A stretch of 64,000 bases of DNA from Thiorhodococcus drewsii AZ1 (GCF_000224065.1 NZ_AFWT01000021.1:1-64000); one strand, 5' to 3'. Shown: positions 36,763 to 46,512, numbered from the stretch's first letter. Notes: a model not told the origin generated them from the letters alone. Made by a program: numbers and translations.

Positions 36763-37730
36763 CTGCGCCTCTTGCGTTTCGGTGGATAGACGGGAGGCTC
36801 GCCCGCAGGACGGGTCTTGAAGCGACGATGGACCCAGAAATATTGCTCGGGCATGGTCTGGATGCGCGCCTCGATGGCCGCGTTCATACGGGCGGTATCC
36901 GCCAGCGGATCGCCCTGCGGAAAGTCCTCAAGCGGCGGATCGAAGATGAGTTCGAGCCCCCTGCCCCACGGCAAGAAGCGGGTGAACGTGGGGATGACCG
37001 CCGCCCCCGTCATGCCGGCAAAGCGACCCAGCATCGGAACGGTGGATGCCGGAACGCCGCAGAATGGAACGAAAACGCCACGACGCCCACCATCCTGATC
37101 GGGCAGGTAGAAGAAGGGCGTTCCCTTCTTCATCTCGCGGATCAGACTGCGCAGATCGTCCTGGCGCTCGACAGAGACACTCCCGTACTGCTGACGCGCG
37201 CGCTTGACCTGATGATCCACCACCGGATTGCGGATCTTCTGGTACATGTAGACTCCAGAATGGACCAGCGCCGTGAAGGCGGCCCCGCCCAGTTCCAGCC
37301 CGACGAAGTGTGGCACCAGGACGATCACCGGGCGTCCCTCGGCAATGCAGGCGTCGATGAAGGCGCGATTGCGGATCCGCACCAACCGCGACAGACGTCG
37401 ACGCGAGGCGCCCCAAACCGCCCCCTGAATGAAGGCGGCCACGCCGAGCCAGCCGAAGTGGGCGCGCAGGATGCGCTCGCGCCGCTCGGGATCGAGTTCG
37501 GGCAGACAGAGCTCCAGGTTGCGTCGCGCCACTCGGCGGCGCGATCGGGCGAGCAGATAGCCGAGCCGCCCGAATAGGCTCCCCAGCGCCCAGAGAACGG
37601 GAAAGGGCAGCCGCCCGATTGCAAAGACGAAAGCGACCCCGACCCAGCTGGGCCAGTGCCGGGGATGCAGCAGGACAGGTTGAATGTTAGGAATGGATTC
37701 AGTTCTCGAATTTGAAGTAGATATCGGCAC
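36759..37730 (-). CDS. lpxL: LpxL/HtrB-type lipid A late acyltransferase
   Basis: The mature-looking protein begins NIQPVLLHPRHWPSWVGVAF, a typical late-acyltransferase start with one N-terminal membrane anchor. HFVGLELGG holds the H-x4-E catalytic pair, and GTPFFYLPDQDGGRRGVFVP and TFTRFLPWGRGLELIF are conserved. It adds a secondary acyl chain to Kdo2-lipid IVA at the inner membrane. The start is uncertain: no ATG lies close to the conserved region. I chose GTG 37730 (323 residues), which overlaps tamB by 32 bp and has a poor binding site; an ATT or CTG nearer 37680 is possible. It lies directly after tamB. Confidence 0.82.
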   Translation of the reverse strand: MPISTSNSRTESIPNIQPVLLHPRHWPSWVGVAFVFAIGRLPFPVLWALGSLFGRLGYLLARSRRRVARRNLELCLPELDPERRERILRAHFGWLGVAAFIQGAVWGASRRRLSRLVRIRNRAFIDACIAEGRPVIVLVPHFVGLELGGAAFTALVHSGVYMYQKIRNPVVDHQVKRARQQYGSVSVERQDDLRSLIREMKKGTPFFYLPDQDGGRRGVFVPFCGVPASTVPMLGRFAGMTGAAVIPTFTRFLPWGRGLELIFDPPLEDFPQGDPLADTARMNAAIEARIQTMPEQYFWVHRRFKTRPAGEPPVYPPKRKRRR

Positions 37731-40700
37731 CCTGACTGTCACCGGTCTCGGTTTGAAGCTCGATATGACGCGACAGGTCGTAGCGCAGCTTGACCTTGCT
37801 CGCCTCGTCGCCGAGTGCGCTCTCGTATTCCATATAAATTTTGGGCGCGACATAGGTCCCGACGGCCAATCCGGCATTGCTGGCGCGGTCGTTGTTCGAG
37901 GGCGGAATGCCGGTCATCAGATACTTGGTGATCTCGGCCGAAGTCATGTCCGGATCGCTCTCCGAGAAGAAGGCCAATTTGGGATTCCTCAGCGTCCCCA
38001 GAACGCGCACCCCGGCAGTCGTATCGCCGCCCTGGCGCTCGGCCTGAAGCAGCAGGCCGGGATTGTCGATCGCACTCTTGGCATAGATCAAGCGGCCCTG
38101 CGTGATGGTCAGCGGCGCACCCAGCTCCGCCGCCAGACCGAAGCCGCCCGAAAAGCGGTATTCGCCCTCGGTGATCTGGAGCTGACCGTCACCCAGCATC
38201 TCCGCCCCGGGGGACTGCAAGACCCTGAGATTGCCGGCAAGCCGGCCACGCACCCCGAAAGCGTCGATGGTGACGTCCTTGCCCAGCACGAGCCCGACAT
38301 CGAGATCCACCGGATAGGGTGGCTTCTGCGTGCGCTCTTCCATGACCACGTCGGGAGAGGGCGACAGGGTTCCGGCCGGAACCGAGCGCGGCCGGATCCG
38401 CGCCTCGGGCACCCGGACCTGGCCTCGGACGGTCGCCCCATCCGGCCCGGCCTTCAACTCGAACTCGGGGGACACCAGGGCGTAATACTCATTGGTGTTC
38501 GCCACCTTGAGCTTTTTGCCGCTGATCTTGAGTGTGGCTTGCGGCCCCTTGGCGCCAAAGCGGGTCTCGCCGTTCAGATCAAGCCGTCCGCCACCGACCA
38601 AGCCGCCACCGCGCAGATCCATGCGCTCCATGGACGGGGCCACGGCCTCCAGATTCAGGTCCTTGACCACCAGCCCGATCAGCGGCACCTCGAAGGCGAC
38701 CTGACGCACATCCGCCCGCCCCTTCACGCCCGGTCGCGCGACCGTACCACCCAGGGCGAGGTTGGCCGAGATCGAGCCGGCCAGACCCGAGATGTCGGGA
38801 AGCAGTTTGGCGATGCGATCGAGACTACGCACGTCCGCCTTCAGACGACCCTGCAAGCGCTGGCCCGGAGCGGCTGGATCCTGGAAGCGCCAGCCCGGCA
38901 GATCCAGATCGCCATCCGCGCCACCCAGATCGCCGAGCGGCAAAACCAGACGGGTCGAGAGCCCCTTGACGCCGGCGTTCAGCGTCAGGCGCGTCCCCGA
39001 GAAATCCAGTGTCTCGCGCCGCCCCTGATCCAGGGCGACCGCCAGCCCTCCCTTGGGAATCTCGAAGCTGGCCTTGCCGGTCAAAATGACGCCATCGGCC
39101 TGAAAACGCCCGCTCAGACGTGCCCCGCCGCTCGGATCCAGACCATCGGGCAGAAAACCATCCAGCAAATCGAAATCCAGCCTGTTCAGATTCAGGTCCG
39201 CGAGCCACTTGCCGGGAGCGGACTGATCGAAACTCGCGCAGCCGCCCGAGCCGCGATCATGGCGCAAACAGAGTGGACCGGCCTGAATCTTGTCCTGATC
39301 GATCCCAAAGGGTGCCGCCCGCTCCAGACGCCAGCGCCCCAGATCCTCGGGCGTCAGATCCAGCCTGGACAGACGTCCGCGATAGGCACCGTTCTCGTCC
39401 AGCCCGCCCGACGCCTCCAGCTTGAGCGACAGCGAAGTGCCATCGAGCGTGGCGGAGACCTGGTGGTCCGGCATGGAGCCCGATCCACGCAGTTTCAGTG
39501 CATCCCAACGCAGACCGCCCGCGAACAGATCCTTGCCGTCCAGGGCCACCTCGAAGCGTCCCGGCTTGGCCAGATCCAGATCGGCCTTTCCGGTCAGACT
39601 GGCCAGTCCCTGCGTACCGAAGGCCGCGTCCTTGCCCTTCAGGTCCAAGAGGATGCGCGGTGTCTCCAGCGGCCCCGTGACCGTCCCCTTGGCCGTCAGG
39701 CTTCCCTTGGCGTCGGGCAGCAGATTGGAGAGGTCGGGCGAGTCGAGATCGAAGGCCAGATCCAGTGCGGTATCGATGGTTCCCTGGAGCTTGACCTTGC
39801 TGGTTCCCGACTCGGCGTTGAGATCCTGGATACGCGTCGAGCCGTCCGCCATGCTGACCCGACCCGAGGCAGCGATCGGATAGCCGCGTAGCCGTCCCTT
39901 GAGTTCCTCGATGACCGCGACCAGATCCGGCCCCGCATCCTCAAGCGACCCCTTCGTCGTCAGTCGACCTTCAATGTCGCCTGGCCAGTCCGGCGCATAG
40001 CGTCCAGGATCGATCCCGGCGAGCCGGATGGCCGCGCCCCAGGTCACCTTGGGATCGAAGGTCGCCTTGGCCGCGCCGTCGATCCGCCCCCCGAGCACGT
40101 CCAGACGCAGCGTCTCGACCGCTGTTTTGGTGAGATCCCCGGTCCCCGCAAGCGCTAGCTTGGCCGGCGGCAATCCGGGGCCGACACTGGTCGCGGTCAG
40201 ATCGTAATCGAATCCATCGAGACCGCCCTTGCTCGACAGGGCGAGCGCGATCCGATCGTCCAACCCCTCGACAAAGGCGCCGGGGTCCAGCCCCTTGCCG
40301 TTGAGCGTCAGGTTCCAGGCCAATTCGGGCGACCAGCTCAGATCGCCATCGCCCTCGATCCGCCCGCGCAGGGTCTCCAGCCCCAGTGCAGCGATGCGGG
40401 TCCCGTCGAGGGTTCCGCTTCCCCGCAGGGCCAGTGTCGAGGCCGGAATGCTCGGACCCTCGACCTGGGTCGAGAGGCTGTAGTCGTAGGCGTCGAAATC
40501 GCCCGATGCCTTCAGCGCGCCCTGCGCCGACTGGGCGAGCAGATCCCCGCTCAATGGCCAGCGCAGATGCGTCCAGGTCGTCTCCAGTGCAAAGGCGCCC
40601 GGATCGGTCGCGAGATCGAGATGACCCTTGGCGTCCAGAACCGCCTTGGAGACCTCCTCGGTCAAATCGAGCCGGCGGATATCCAGCCGCTTGTCCTTCC

Positions 40701-41742
40701 ACAGCAGATCGAGCGTCGCGGCCAGATGTCCGAAATCGGGCAAATCCGGTGCCCTGGCGTCCAGCGAGCCGGTGACGGAAGCCTGGTTCAGATCGCCGCG
40801 CGTTTCCAGATCGGCCTTGGTCTCGACCGCCGGGAGGTCCTCGGCGAAGGCCGGCAGATCGACCCGGGCAAGCTGGATCTGGGCGTCCCAGCTCGGGGCG
40901 GACAGCAGATCCCGGACCTTGGCCTCCAGATCCGCCTCGGCCGAACCGGTCAACCGATGCCGAATATCCAGTTGCTTCAGATCGCCTTCGAGATGGGCGA
41001 CACCGCTGAGACTGGCCTTGGGCGGAAGCCGCAACGCCCAGTCGAGATCGACATCGAGCGGATACTGACGCACCAGATCGGCCTGTCCATGAAGCCGTAC
41101 GTTGGCCTCGGGCTCGCTCATCCTCGCCTCCAGCTTCACGACCTCCAGCGTGCTGCCGTCCAGATTCGCGACAAGCGCGGCCTGGTCCAGCACCATGAAG
41201 GGCTCGGCGACGCCCTTATTGAAGAGCCTGAGTCGCTCCAGCGAAACATCGTCGAGCGCGATGCCCAGCGGCAGCGCGATCTCGGGCAATGTGAAGGGGG
41301 TATCCTCCGTGTCCGAGCTCGGACCGAGGGCTAGGTCCAGCCCGCGCACCGAGAGCCGCTCGACCGCAACCAAGCCATTGAAGAGCGCCGAGGGCGACCA
41401 GTCGAGGTCCAGAGCATCAAGCGACACATCCAACGCGGGCAGGGTCAGCTTGAAATCGCGCAGGCTCAGAGGGCCGAGCAGCCGACCATCCAACTGTCCC
41501 ACGCTGAAGACTCCGGGAAGCAGCGCTTCCGCCGTCTGCACGGCGAAACGCAGCCCGGTCTGGGTTCCCAGCACGACGGAAACCGGAATCAGGATGAGCA
41601 ACAGGAGCGCGAGGAAGACACCGAGCAGGACGCGCGGCAAACGGCGCCGCCGAATAACTGGAGGCGCAGGCGCCTGATCCAGCGCGCCATCCGGCGGCGT
41701 CTCGGGGCTGTCCGATACCTTGTCCAAATCCGTCATCTTCAA
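37699..41742 (-). CDS. tamB: Translocation and assembly module protein TamB
   Basis: 1347 residues, a very large protein. One membrane anchor near residues 38-62 (VLLGVFLALLLLILIPVSVV) is followed by more than 1000 residues of repeating amphipathic beta strands rich in D, G and L (AsmA/TamB-like groove). The C-terminal DUF490 domain ends YDLSRHIELQTETGDSQGAD, with the terminal Phe pattern. TamB spans the periplasm and works with TamA in autotransporter assembly and phospholipid transport to the outer membrane. It starts 10 bp after tamA. Confidence 0.93.
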   Translation of the reverse strand: MKMTDLDKVSDSPETPPDGALDQAPAPPVIRRRRLPRVLLGVFLALLLLILIPVSVVLGTQTGLRFAVQTAEALLPGVFSVGQLDGRLLGPLSLRDFKLTLPALDVSLDALDLDWSPSALFNGLVAVERLSVRGLDLALGPSSDTEDTPFTLPEIALPLGIALDDVSLERLRLFNKGVAEPFMVLDQAALVANLDGSTLEVVKLEARMSEPEANVRLHGQADLVRQYPLDVDLDWALRLPPKASLSGVAHLEGDLKQLDIRHRLTGSAEADLEAKVRDLLSAPSWDAQIQLARVDLPAFAEDLPAVETKADLETRGDLNQASVTGSLDARAPDLPDFGHLAATLDLLWKDKRLDIRRLDLTEEVSKAVLDAKGHLDLATDPGAFALETTWTHLRWPLSGDLLAQSAQGALKASGDFDAYDYSLSTQVEGPSIPASTLALRGSGTLDGTRIAALGLETLRGRIEGDGDLSWSPELAWNLTLNGKGLDPGAFVEGLDDRIALALSSKGGLDGFDYDLTATSVGPGLPPAKLALAGTGDLTKTAVETLRLDVLGGRIDGAAKATFDPKVTWGAAIRLAGIDPGRYAPDWPGDIEGRLTTKGSLEDAGPDLVAVIEELKGRLRGYPIAASGRVSMADGSTRIQDLNAESGTSKVKLQGTIDTALDLAFDLDSPDLSNLLPDAKGSLTAKGTVTGPLETPRILLDLKGKDAAFGTQGLASLTGKADLDLAKPGRFEVALDGKDLFAGGLRWDALKLRGSGSMPDHQVSATLDGTSLSLKLEASGGLDENGAYRGRLSRLDLTPEDLGRWRLERAAPFGIDQDKIQAGPLCLRHDRGSGGCASFDQSAPGKWLADLNLNRLDFDLLDGFLPDGLDPSGGARLSGRFQADGVILTGKASFEIPKGGLAVALDQGRRETLDFSGTRLTLNAGVKGLSTRLVLPLGDLGGADGDLDLPGWRFQDPAAPGQRLQGRLKADVRSLDRIAKLLPDISGLAGSISANLALGGTVARPGVKGRADVRQVAFEVPLIGLVVKDLNLEAVAPSMERMDLRGGGLVGGGRLDLNGETRFGAKGPQATLKISGKKLKVANTNEYYALVSPEFELKAGPDGATVRGQVRVPEARIRPRSVPAGTLSPSPDVVMEERTQKPPYPVDLDVGLVLGKDVTIDAFGVRGRLAGNLRVLQSPGAEMLGDGQLQITEGEYRFSGGFGLAAELGAPLTITQGRLIYAKSAIDNPGLLLQAERQGGDTTAGVRVLGTLRNPKLAFFSESDPDMTSAEITKYLMTGIPPSNNDRASNAGLAVGTYVAPKIYMEYESALGDEASKVKLRYDLSRHIELQTETGDSQGADIYFKFEN

Positions 41743-41752
41743 TCCCGCAGGT

Positions 41753-43573
41753 TCATAGATCCGGCCCGATGACGAGGTGCAGACGGGCCGGCGGCAGTCC
41801 GCCGTTATCGTCGTCCTTGGTCAGAGCGAAGGCGACGTCGAGCCGGACCTGGCCGATCGGCGAGGCCCAGCGCACCCCGACGCCGGCGCTCTGGGCGAAT
41901 TCCTGTTCGTAATCCGGATCGAAGGCATTGCCGAAATCGGTGAAGACGGCCGCGCTCCATGGCCCCTTGATCCGCCGTTCCAATTCGAGACTGCCGACGG
42001 CGAGATAGCGTCCTCCGACGGTCTCATTGGTCTTGGGATCGTTTGGGCCGAGCGCCTCGAATCCCCAGCCACGGATGGAGCTGTCTCCACCGGCATAGAA
42101 GCGACGGCTCGCAGGCAGATTGTCCAGATGATCGGCCCAGGTCGCGCCCAGATTGGTTCGGGTGATGAAGCGATAGTTGGGGGTGAAGCGCCTGATCCAT
42201 TTGAACTGGATCAGGCCGCTGAGATAGGAGGACTCCGAGACCACGCCCTCGACCGCCCCGAGCAGGGCGTATTTGATCCGGTAGCCGCGATTGGTGTTGA
42301 TCGGGTCGTCCGAAACCGTCTTGGACCAGGAAACGCTGGGCACCAGCTCATTGGTGGCGCCGAGCGAGGCGCTATCGAGGTCGAAATCCTCATAGCTGTA
42401 GTCGAGACCGATGTTGCGTCGCCAACCGCGCTCGGTCAGGGTCGAATGGGCGGCCTGAACGCTGTGACTCCAGCCTTTGCGGGTATCGGTGTCATAGCGG
42501 CTGGAGCTGGGCTTGATGATGATGTAGTCGCGGGTCGGATCTTGGATCGGGATGCGATAGTCGAGCTCCATCGTCGACAGCGCGGGGGCCAGACTGAGCT
42601 CGGTGCGAAGTTTGTGTCCATGACGCCCGATATAGCGGCGGCGGTAATCCAGGCTCAATCGCGGACCGATATCGGTCGCGAATCCGAAACCGACACGGTA
42701 CTTGTTGGCCTTGTTGCGCTTGGCCACGACCTCGATCGGCACCTCGTGATCCGGACCGGCCTCACCCGTGTGCGGGACGATCTCGACATCGCTGTAATAC
42801 TCGCTGCCCAGCAGACGGCTCTGCAGACCAATCAGATCGTCCGGGTCGTAGACGTCGCCCGATTTGAAGGTCACGTATTTCTGAAGAAAACTCTCGTCGA
42901 GCAGATCCTGTCGGAAGCTGACGTGACCGATACGGTATTGGGGTCCGGTCTGGAGATGGACGTGGATATGGGCGCTGTAGGCCACCGGGTCGATAAGCAC
43001 CTGATGGCGGACCATCTGAAAGTCGAGAAAACCGGCCGATGTCGCGTTGTAACGCAGATCCGACTTCGCCTTCTCGTAGTCCGAATGCAGCAGGACGTCC
43101 CCGACCTTCATCGGAAACACCTTGGGGAAAACTGGGTTCTCAGCCCCCTCGCCCTCCACCTGATAGTCGACCGAGCCGATCTTGATCGGATCGCCCGGAT
43201 TCACGCGGTAGGTCGCGCGCCAGGTGCCTCCCGCGTCCGAGGGCACTTTCAACGTATCATCGACCTGGACCCGATAGAGCCCGAAGGGTGCCAAGGCGTC
43301 GGCGATCTGCTCGGGCGCCATGCGATGCAGCGCCCGGACCCGAGCCGGTGTCAGATCCGCATCCCCGCGCTCGCGATAGATGTCGAGCAACGCCAGGACG
43401 TTCGACTCTCGCGCCCCCGAGAGACCCTCGACCTTGACATCCAACTTGAGCGCAAAGGCTGTCTGCTGAGCGAGCAGGAGCAACAGGGCCGTCCCCGCAC
43501 GCAGCCAGTAACGTCCGGCGCGCGTACAGAATGCCCTCTTGGGAATCCGTTCATCGGTGAGACTCCGATCCAT
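41753..43573 (-). CDS. tamA: Translocation and assembly module outer-membrane protein TamA
   Basis: 606 residues with a signal peptide that has a long basic n-region (hydrophobic core LRAGTALLLLLAQQTAFA, cut after FA). Three POTRA domains follow (about 45-280; LKLDVKVEGLSGARESNVLA, VNPGDPIKIGSVDYQVEG, YRIGHVSFRQDLLDESFLQK), then an Omp85-type 16-strand barrel. The L6-type block FYAGGDSSIRGWGFEALG is present, and the end is GVRWASPIGQVRLDVAFALT. Size and POTRA number match TamA rather than BamA (about 800 residues, five POTRAs). It heads the tamA-tamB-lpxL-flippase operon. Confidence 0.93.
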   Translation of the reverse strand: MDRSLTDERIPKRAFCTRAGRYWLRAGTALLLLLAQQTAFALKLDVKVEGLSGARESNVLALLDIYRERGDADLTPARVRALHRMAPEQIADALAPFGLYRVQVDDTLKVPSDAGGTWRATYRVNPGDPIKIGSVDYQVEGEGAENPVFPKVFPMKVGDVLLHSDYEKAKSDLRYNATSAGFLDFQMVRHQVLIDPVAYSAHIHVHLQTGPQYRIGHVSFRQDLLDESFLQKYVTFKSGDVYDPDDLIGLQSRLLGSEYYSDVEIVPHTGEAGPDHEVPIEVVAKRNKANKYRVGFGFATDIGPRLSLDYRRRYIGRHGHKLRTELSLAPALSTMELDYRIPIQDPTRDYIIIKPSSSRYDTDTRKGWSHSVQAAHSTLTERGWRRNIGLDYSYEDFDLDSASLGATNELVPSVSWSKTVSDDPINTNRGYRIKYALLGAVEGVVSESSYLSGLIQFKWIRRFTPNYRFITRTNLGATWADHLDNLPASRRFYAGGDSSIRGWGFEALGPNDPKTNETVGGRYLAVGSLELERRIKGPWSAAVFTDFGNAFDPDYEQEFAQSAGVGVRWASPIGQVRLDVAFALTKDDDNGGLPPARLHLVIGPDL

Positions 43574-43631
43574 CCTTACCCCCGGCGATCCGCGTCGCGC
43601 GACTCAGACCTGCTCAGCGGAGAAACCAACC

Positions 43632-43802
43632 TCATTGGATGGCGGCAATGAGCGCGGCCGGCTCCGGCGAGCCGGCGACGCGCGCCGATCCCGTTTCCAA
43701 ATCGACCTCGACAGTCTCAACGCCGGCAACCGACTGAATCGCCTGGGTCGCGGAGCGGGGACAATTTTGACAGTGCATGCCCGTGATCTTGAGTTCGGCC
43801 AT
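43632..43802 (-). CDS. Mini heavy-metal-associated (HMA) domain protein
   Basis: 56 residues from ATG 43802. GMHCQNCPRSATQAIQSVAG holds the GMxCxxC metal-binding loop (Cys11, Cys14), and VETVEVDLETGSARVAG continues the ferredoxin-like HMA fold. It is a little shorter than usual copper chaperones (about 65-70 residues), so the last strand is brief. It likely binds Cu(I) and delivers it to a partner, but no copper ATPase is adjacent. In the Cys loop Pro follows the second Cys (NCP), which is uncommon. It is on the same strand as glk, 85 bp downstream. Confidence 0.82.
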   Translation of the reverse strand: MAELKITGMHCQNCPRSATQAIQSVAGVETVEVDLETGSARVAGSPEPAALIAAIQ

Positions 43803-43887
43803 TGTCGATGTCTCCTCTTTGATTGTGTCGCCCACGGGCTTCAGAGCCCGGTACGGCATCGAGCGCAATCGCGCTCTGACACCGAAC

Positions 43888-44868
43888 TCATTGCGAAGCC
43901 ATGAAACGGGCGGCACCAAACAAGGGCGTCAAAGGTTGGAGGATAACCCGCACCGGCATGCGTCGCATCAAGCAGCCCATGCGGCCCTTGTCGAAAAAGC
44001 CTTCGAGGAATCCGCCCTGACGCAAGAGAGCGAGGTTTTTCAAGGGGATACCGCCACCGAGATAGACGCCGCCCAGCGACATGTGCTTGAGCGCCGCATT
44101 GCCCGCCTCGCGCCCGTAGAGCCGCAGAAAGAGATGCATCGTCTCGACACAAATTGGACAACGCTCGATGGCTGCAGCCTGAGCGACGACGGCAGCCGTA
44201 TCAGCGCCTTCGTCGATCGAACGGCGCAGCCAGACGGGAGACTCGCAGTCATGGTAGCGAAGCAGGAATTCGTAGATGTTGACGATTCCCGGCCCAGAGA
44301 CCACGCGTTCCCAGCTCACTCGACCGAAACGCATCTTGAGATAGCGCAGCATGGCGAACTCGAGATCGTCCGCCGGAGCAAAATCCGTATGCCCTCCCTC
44401 GGTCGCGAAGGCATGATGGCGAAAGCCGTCCCAAAAGAGTCCTGCCTGCCCTAACCCGGTCCCTGCAGCCACCACGCAGGCGTTTCCCTCGCCATTTCCC
44501 TCGCCAGGATGAAGTTCAGCAAAGTCTGTGCTGCGAAGCGCTGAAACGCCCCAGGCAACGGCCTCCAGATCGTTGAGGAATTCGACACCGGCGAATCCAA
44601 ACGCCCCCTCCAGCGCATCGGCATCGAGCGACCAGGGCAGATTGGTCGTCTCGCAGCGACGATCCTGCACGGGACCGGCGACCGCGAAGGCCGCAAAGCG
44701 GCAATGCACCCCGGTCTCAATGCAGTAGCGATAGATGATCTGTTCGAGGGAATCAAAGGCAGCGCTCGGATAACGTCGGGGTTCAGTGACCGACACGACC
44801 TCACAATCCGTTTCCGCGATTCCCAGTGCCGTCTTGGTACCACCGATGTCACCCACCAACAAGCGCAT
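43888..44868 (-). CDS. glk: Glucokinase
   Basis: 326 residues from ATG 44868 (MRLLVGDIGGTKTALGIAET), carrying the phosphate-1 motif of the bacterial Glk family. FLNDLEAVAWGV contains the catalytic Asp, ACVVAAGTGLGQAGLFW the second phosphate loop, and TEGGHTDFAPADDLEF is the diagnostic Glk block. MSLGGVYLGGGIPLKNLALL gives the adenosine-binding end. It phosphorylates glucose with ATP. It is transcribed alone, with a small HMA gene downstream and a strong terminator separating it from the sulfur globule gene upstream. Confidence 0.94.
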   Translation of the reverse strand: MRLLVGDIGGTKTALGIAETDCEVVSVTEPRRYPSAAFDSLEQIIYRYCIETGVHCRFAAFAVAGPVQDRRCETTNLPWSLDADALEGAFGFAGVEFLNDLEAVAWGVSALRSTDFAELHPGEGNGEGNACVVAAGTGLGQAGLFWDGFRHHAFATEGGHTDFAPADDLEFAMLRYLKMRFGRVSWERVVSGPGIVNIYEFLLRYHDCESPVWLRRSIDEGADTAAVVAQAAAIERCPICVETMHLFLRLYGREAGNAALKHMSLGGVYLGGGIPLKNLALLRQGGFLEGFFDKGRMGCLMRRMPVRVILQPLTPLFGAARFMASQ

Positions 44869-44996
44869 TGCGTGTCTCCCATCGTCAGACGGCGAACAAC
44901 CCACGCCCCTAGGCAACACAGAGGCATCGGATCGGAAGGCGGGGATAATAGCAACTTGCAGGCTCGACTGCGAAATCAATGCCTTGGCACGCTCGT

Positions 44997-45035
44997 AAAA
45001 CGCCACCGCCCGCGAATCGCGGGCGGTGGCGTTTT
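44997..45035 (-). terminator. Strong terminator after the sulfur globule protein gene
   Basis: An 18-bp perfect stem, AAAACGCCACCGCCCGCG 44997-45014 with its complement 45018-45035 around an AAT loop. On the minus strand, downstream of the gene ending at 45063, it reads as a GC-rich stem ending in T4. The A-tract on the other side would let it work in both directions. Such a strong terminator fits a highly expressed structural protein. Confidence 0.87.
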
Positions 45036-45062
45036 ATGATTGAAACGTGTACGAGCAAAGAT

Positions 45063-45389
45063 CTATTTGGTCGTCGTGCTTTGCGGCGCGCTCACTGCGG
45101 GATACGGGTATCCCGGATAGGCGTATCCCGGATACCCGTAGACCGGCGCGCCCCAGCCATAAGGGGCGCCCCAACCATAACCGTAGGGAGCATAACCATA
45201 GGGAGCGCCGTAGCCTCCATAGTAGGGAGCGCCGTAGCCGTAAGGGCCGCCGCCGTACCAAGGACCGCCACCCCAGGGGTTGAACCAATCAAATGGACCC
45301 CAACCCCAGAAGGCGTTGGCGGACACGGAACCCAATGCAGAGACGCCCGCGACGGTGGCGGCCATCAAGAATCGCTTCATGGTCATCAT
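45063..45389 (-). CDS. Sulfur globule protein (Sgp family)
   Basis: 108 residues. ATG 45389 lies 6 nt after GAGGAA; ATG 45386 and 45380 are in frame too. A signal peptide (FLMAATVAGVSALGSVSANA, cut after residue 26) is followed by about 82 residues made mostly of Gly, Tyr, Pro, Ala and Trp in loose repeats such as GYGAPY, YGGYGAPYG and GWGAPYGW, ending in PQSTTTK. This is the composition of the coat proteins of periplasmic sulfur globules in purple sulfur bacteria (CV1-CV3, SgpA-C). Which Sgp type it is cannot be decided by eye. It forms part of the protein shell around stored sulfur during sulfide or thiosulfate oxidation. Confidence 0.85.
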   Translation of the reverse strand: MMTMKRFLMAATVAGVSALGSVSANAFWGWGPFDWFNPWGGGPWYGGGPYGYGAPYYGGYGAPYGYAPYGYGWGAPYGWGAPVYGYPGYAYPGYPYPAVSAPQSTTTK

Positions 45390-45759
45390 CGTAATTCCTC
45401 GCGAATGTAGAGTGTCTATCAGCAAGATCGGACCGAACGCGTCGAACCGATTCACCCTCCGCGAGACTAAGACTAGGATGGTTGAATGACCGCTTCGTTG
45501 ATCTCCATCAATAAGGGTTTGCTTAACATCGCTGTCTTGCAGCCCTATCTACGTGAACGTCGAAGCGATCCCCGAAAAACTCATAGGCCAAACCAATCGC
45601 TATGATTTCCACAATCCATTTCACGGATTAGTCGAATCCTCCTATCATGGCACCCGTCGGCAGCGAACAGTCCGCCAACACCGAAACTTTCAACCTGGAT
45701 CGGATTCGGATCAAGACCCGAACCAACAGCCCTAAAAACGCTACAAGGAGAACCAACAG
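45390..45759. other. Divergent intergenic region between the sulfur globule and garA genes
   Basis: About 370 bp without a credible gene. It should contain both promoters. The garA-side ribosome binding site is AAGGAG (45749-45754). I found no confident hexamers, OxyR site or other operator. The only longer frames here are weak. Confidence 0.4.
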
Positions 45760-46500
45760 ATGTTTGAAGATCGCACAGGCAGCCGCATTCCCAACGTCAC
45801 CTTCCGCACCCGCAGCGGACACGAATGGGTGGACGTCACGACCGACGACATCTTCGCCGGCAAAACCGTCGTCGTCTTCTCGTTGCCAGGCGCCTTCACG
45901 CCCACCTGCTCGTCTTCGCACGTGCCGCGCTACAACCAGCTGACGCCCCAAATGAAGGCGCATGGCGTCGATGACGTGGTCTGCGTCTCGGTCAACGACA
46001 CCTTCGTCATGAACGCCTGGAAGGAGGCCGAGCACGCCGACAACCTGACCTTCCTCCCGGACGGCAACGGCGAGTTCACCGAAGGCATGGGCCTGCTGGT
46101 CGACAAGGACGACCTGGGCTTCGGCAAGCGTTCCTGGCGTTACTCCATGCTGGTGCGAGACGGTGTGATCGAAAAGATGTTCATCGAGCCCGAGGTCGAA
46201 GGCGACCCCTACGAGGTCTCCGACGCCGGCACCATGCTCGCCTACCTCGCACCCGAGGAGCCCAAGCCGTTGGACGTCGCTGTGTTCAGCCGCGAAGGAT
46301 GCCCCTTCTGCGCGCGGGCCAAGGAGGCACTGAGCAACGCAGGCATCCCATTCGAGGAACTGGTCCTCAACAATGACTACACGGAACAGGGCCTGCGTGC
46401 CGTCTCCAATGCCGCGAGCGTGCCGCAGGTCTTCGTCGACGGCAAACTGATCGGCGGATCCGACGAGACCATCGCTTGGCTCAAGAGCCGCGCGGCCTAA
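45760..46500 (+). CDS. garA: Peroxiredoxin-glutaredoxin fusion (GarA-like)
   Basis: 246 residues from ATG 45760. Residues 1-165 are a Prx5-type peroxiredoxin with the peroxidatic Cys50 in [13 protein letters not shown]. Residues 170-246 are a glutaredoxin with CPFC at 181-184 and [16 protein letters not shown] for thiol-ligand binding. The Grx half regenerates the Prx half using a glutathione-type thiol. In Chromatium gracile this fusion was shown to be driven by glutathione amide, recycled by the GarB reductase, and here the reductase gene follows in the same direction. It reduces H2O2 and organic peroxides in the cytoplasm. A hairpin pair separates it from garB. Confidence 0.92.
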   Translation: MFEDRTGSRIPNVTFRTRSGHEWVDVTTDDIFAGKTVVVFSLPGAFTPTCSSSHVPRYNQLTPQMKAHGVDDVVCVSVNDTFVMNAWKEAEHADNLTFLPDGNGEFTEGMGLLVDKDDLGFGKRSWRYSMLVRDGVIEKMFIEPEVEGDPYEVSDAGTMLAYLAPEEPKPLDVAVFSREGCPFCARAKEALSNAGIPFEELVLNNDYTEQGLRAVSNAASVPQVFVDGKLIGGSDETIAWLKSRAA

Positions 46501-46512
46501 GACGACCGCCCC

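Noticed and set aside
45100-45260. Short near-repeats as a DNA repeat array
   Set aside because: They follow the Gly-Tyr-Pro-Ala repeats of the sulfur globule protein and keep the reading frame.
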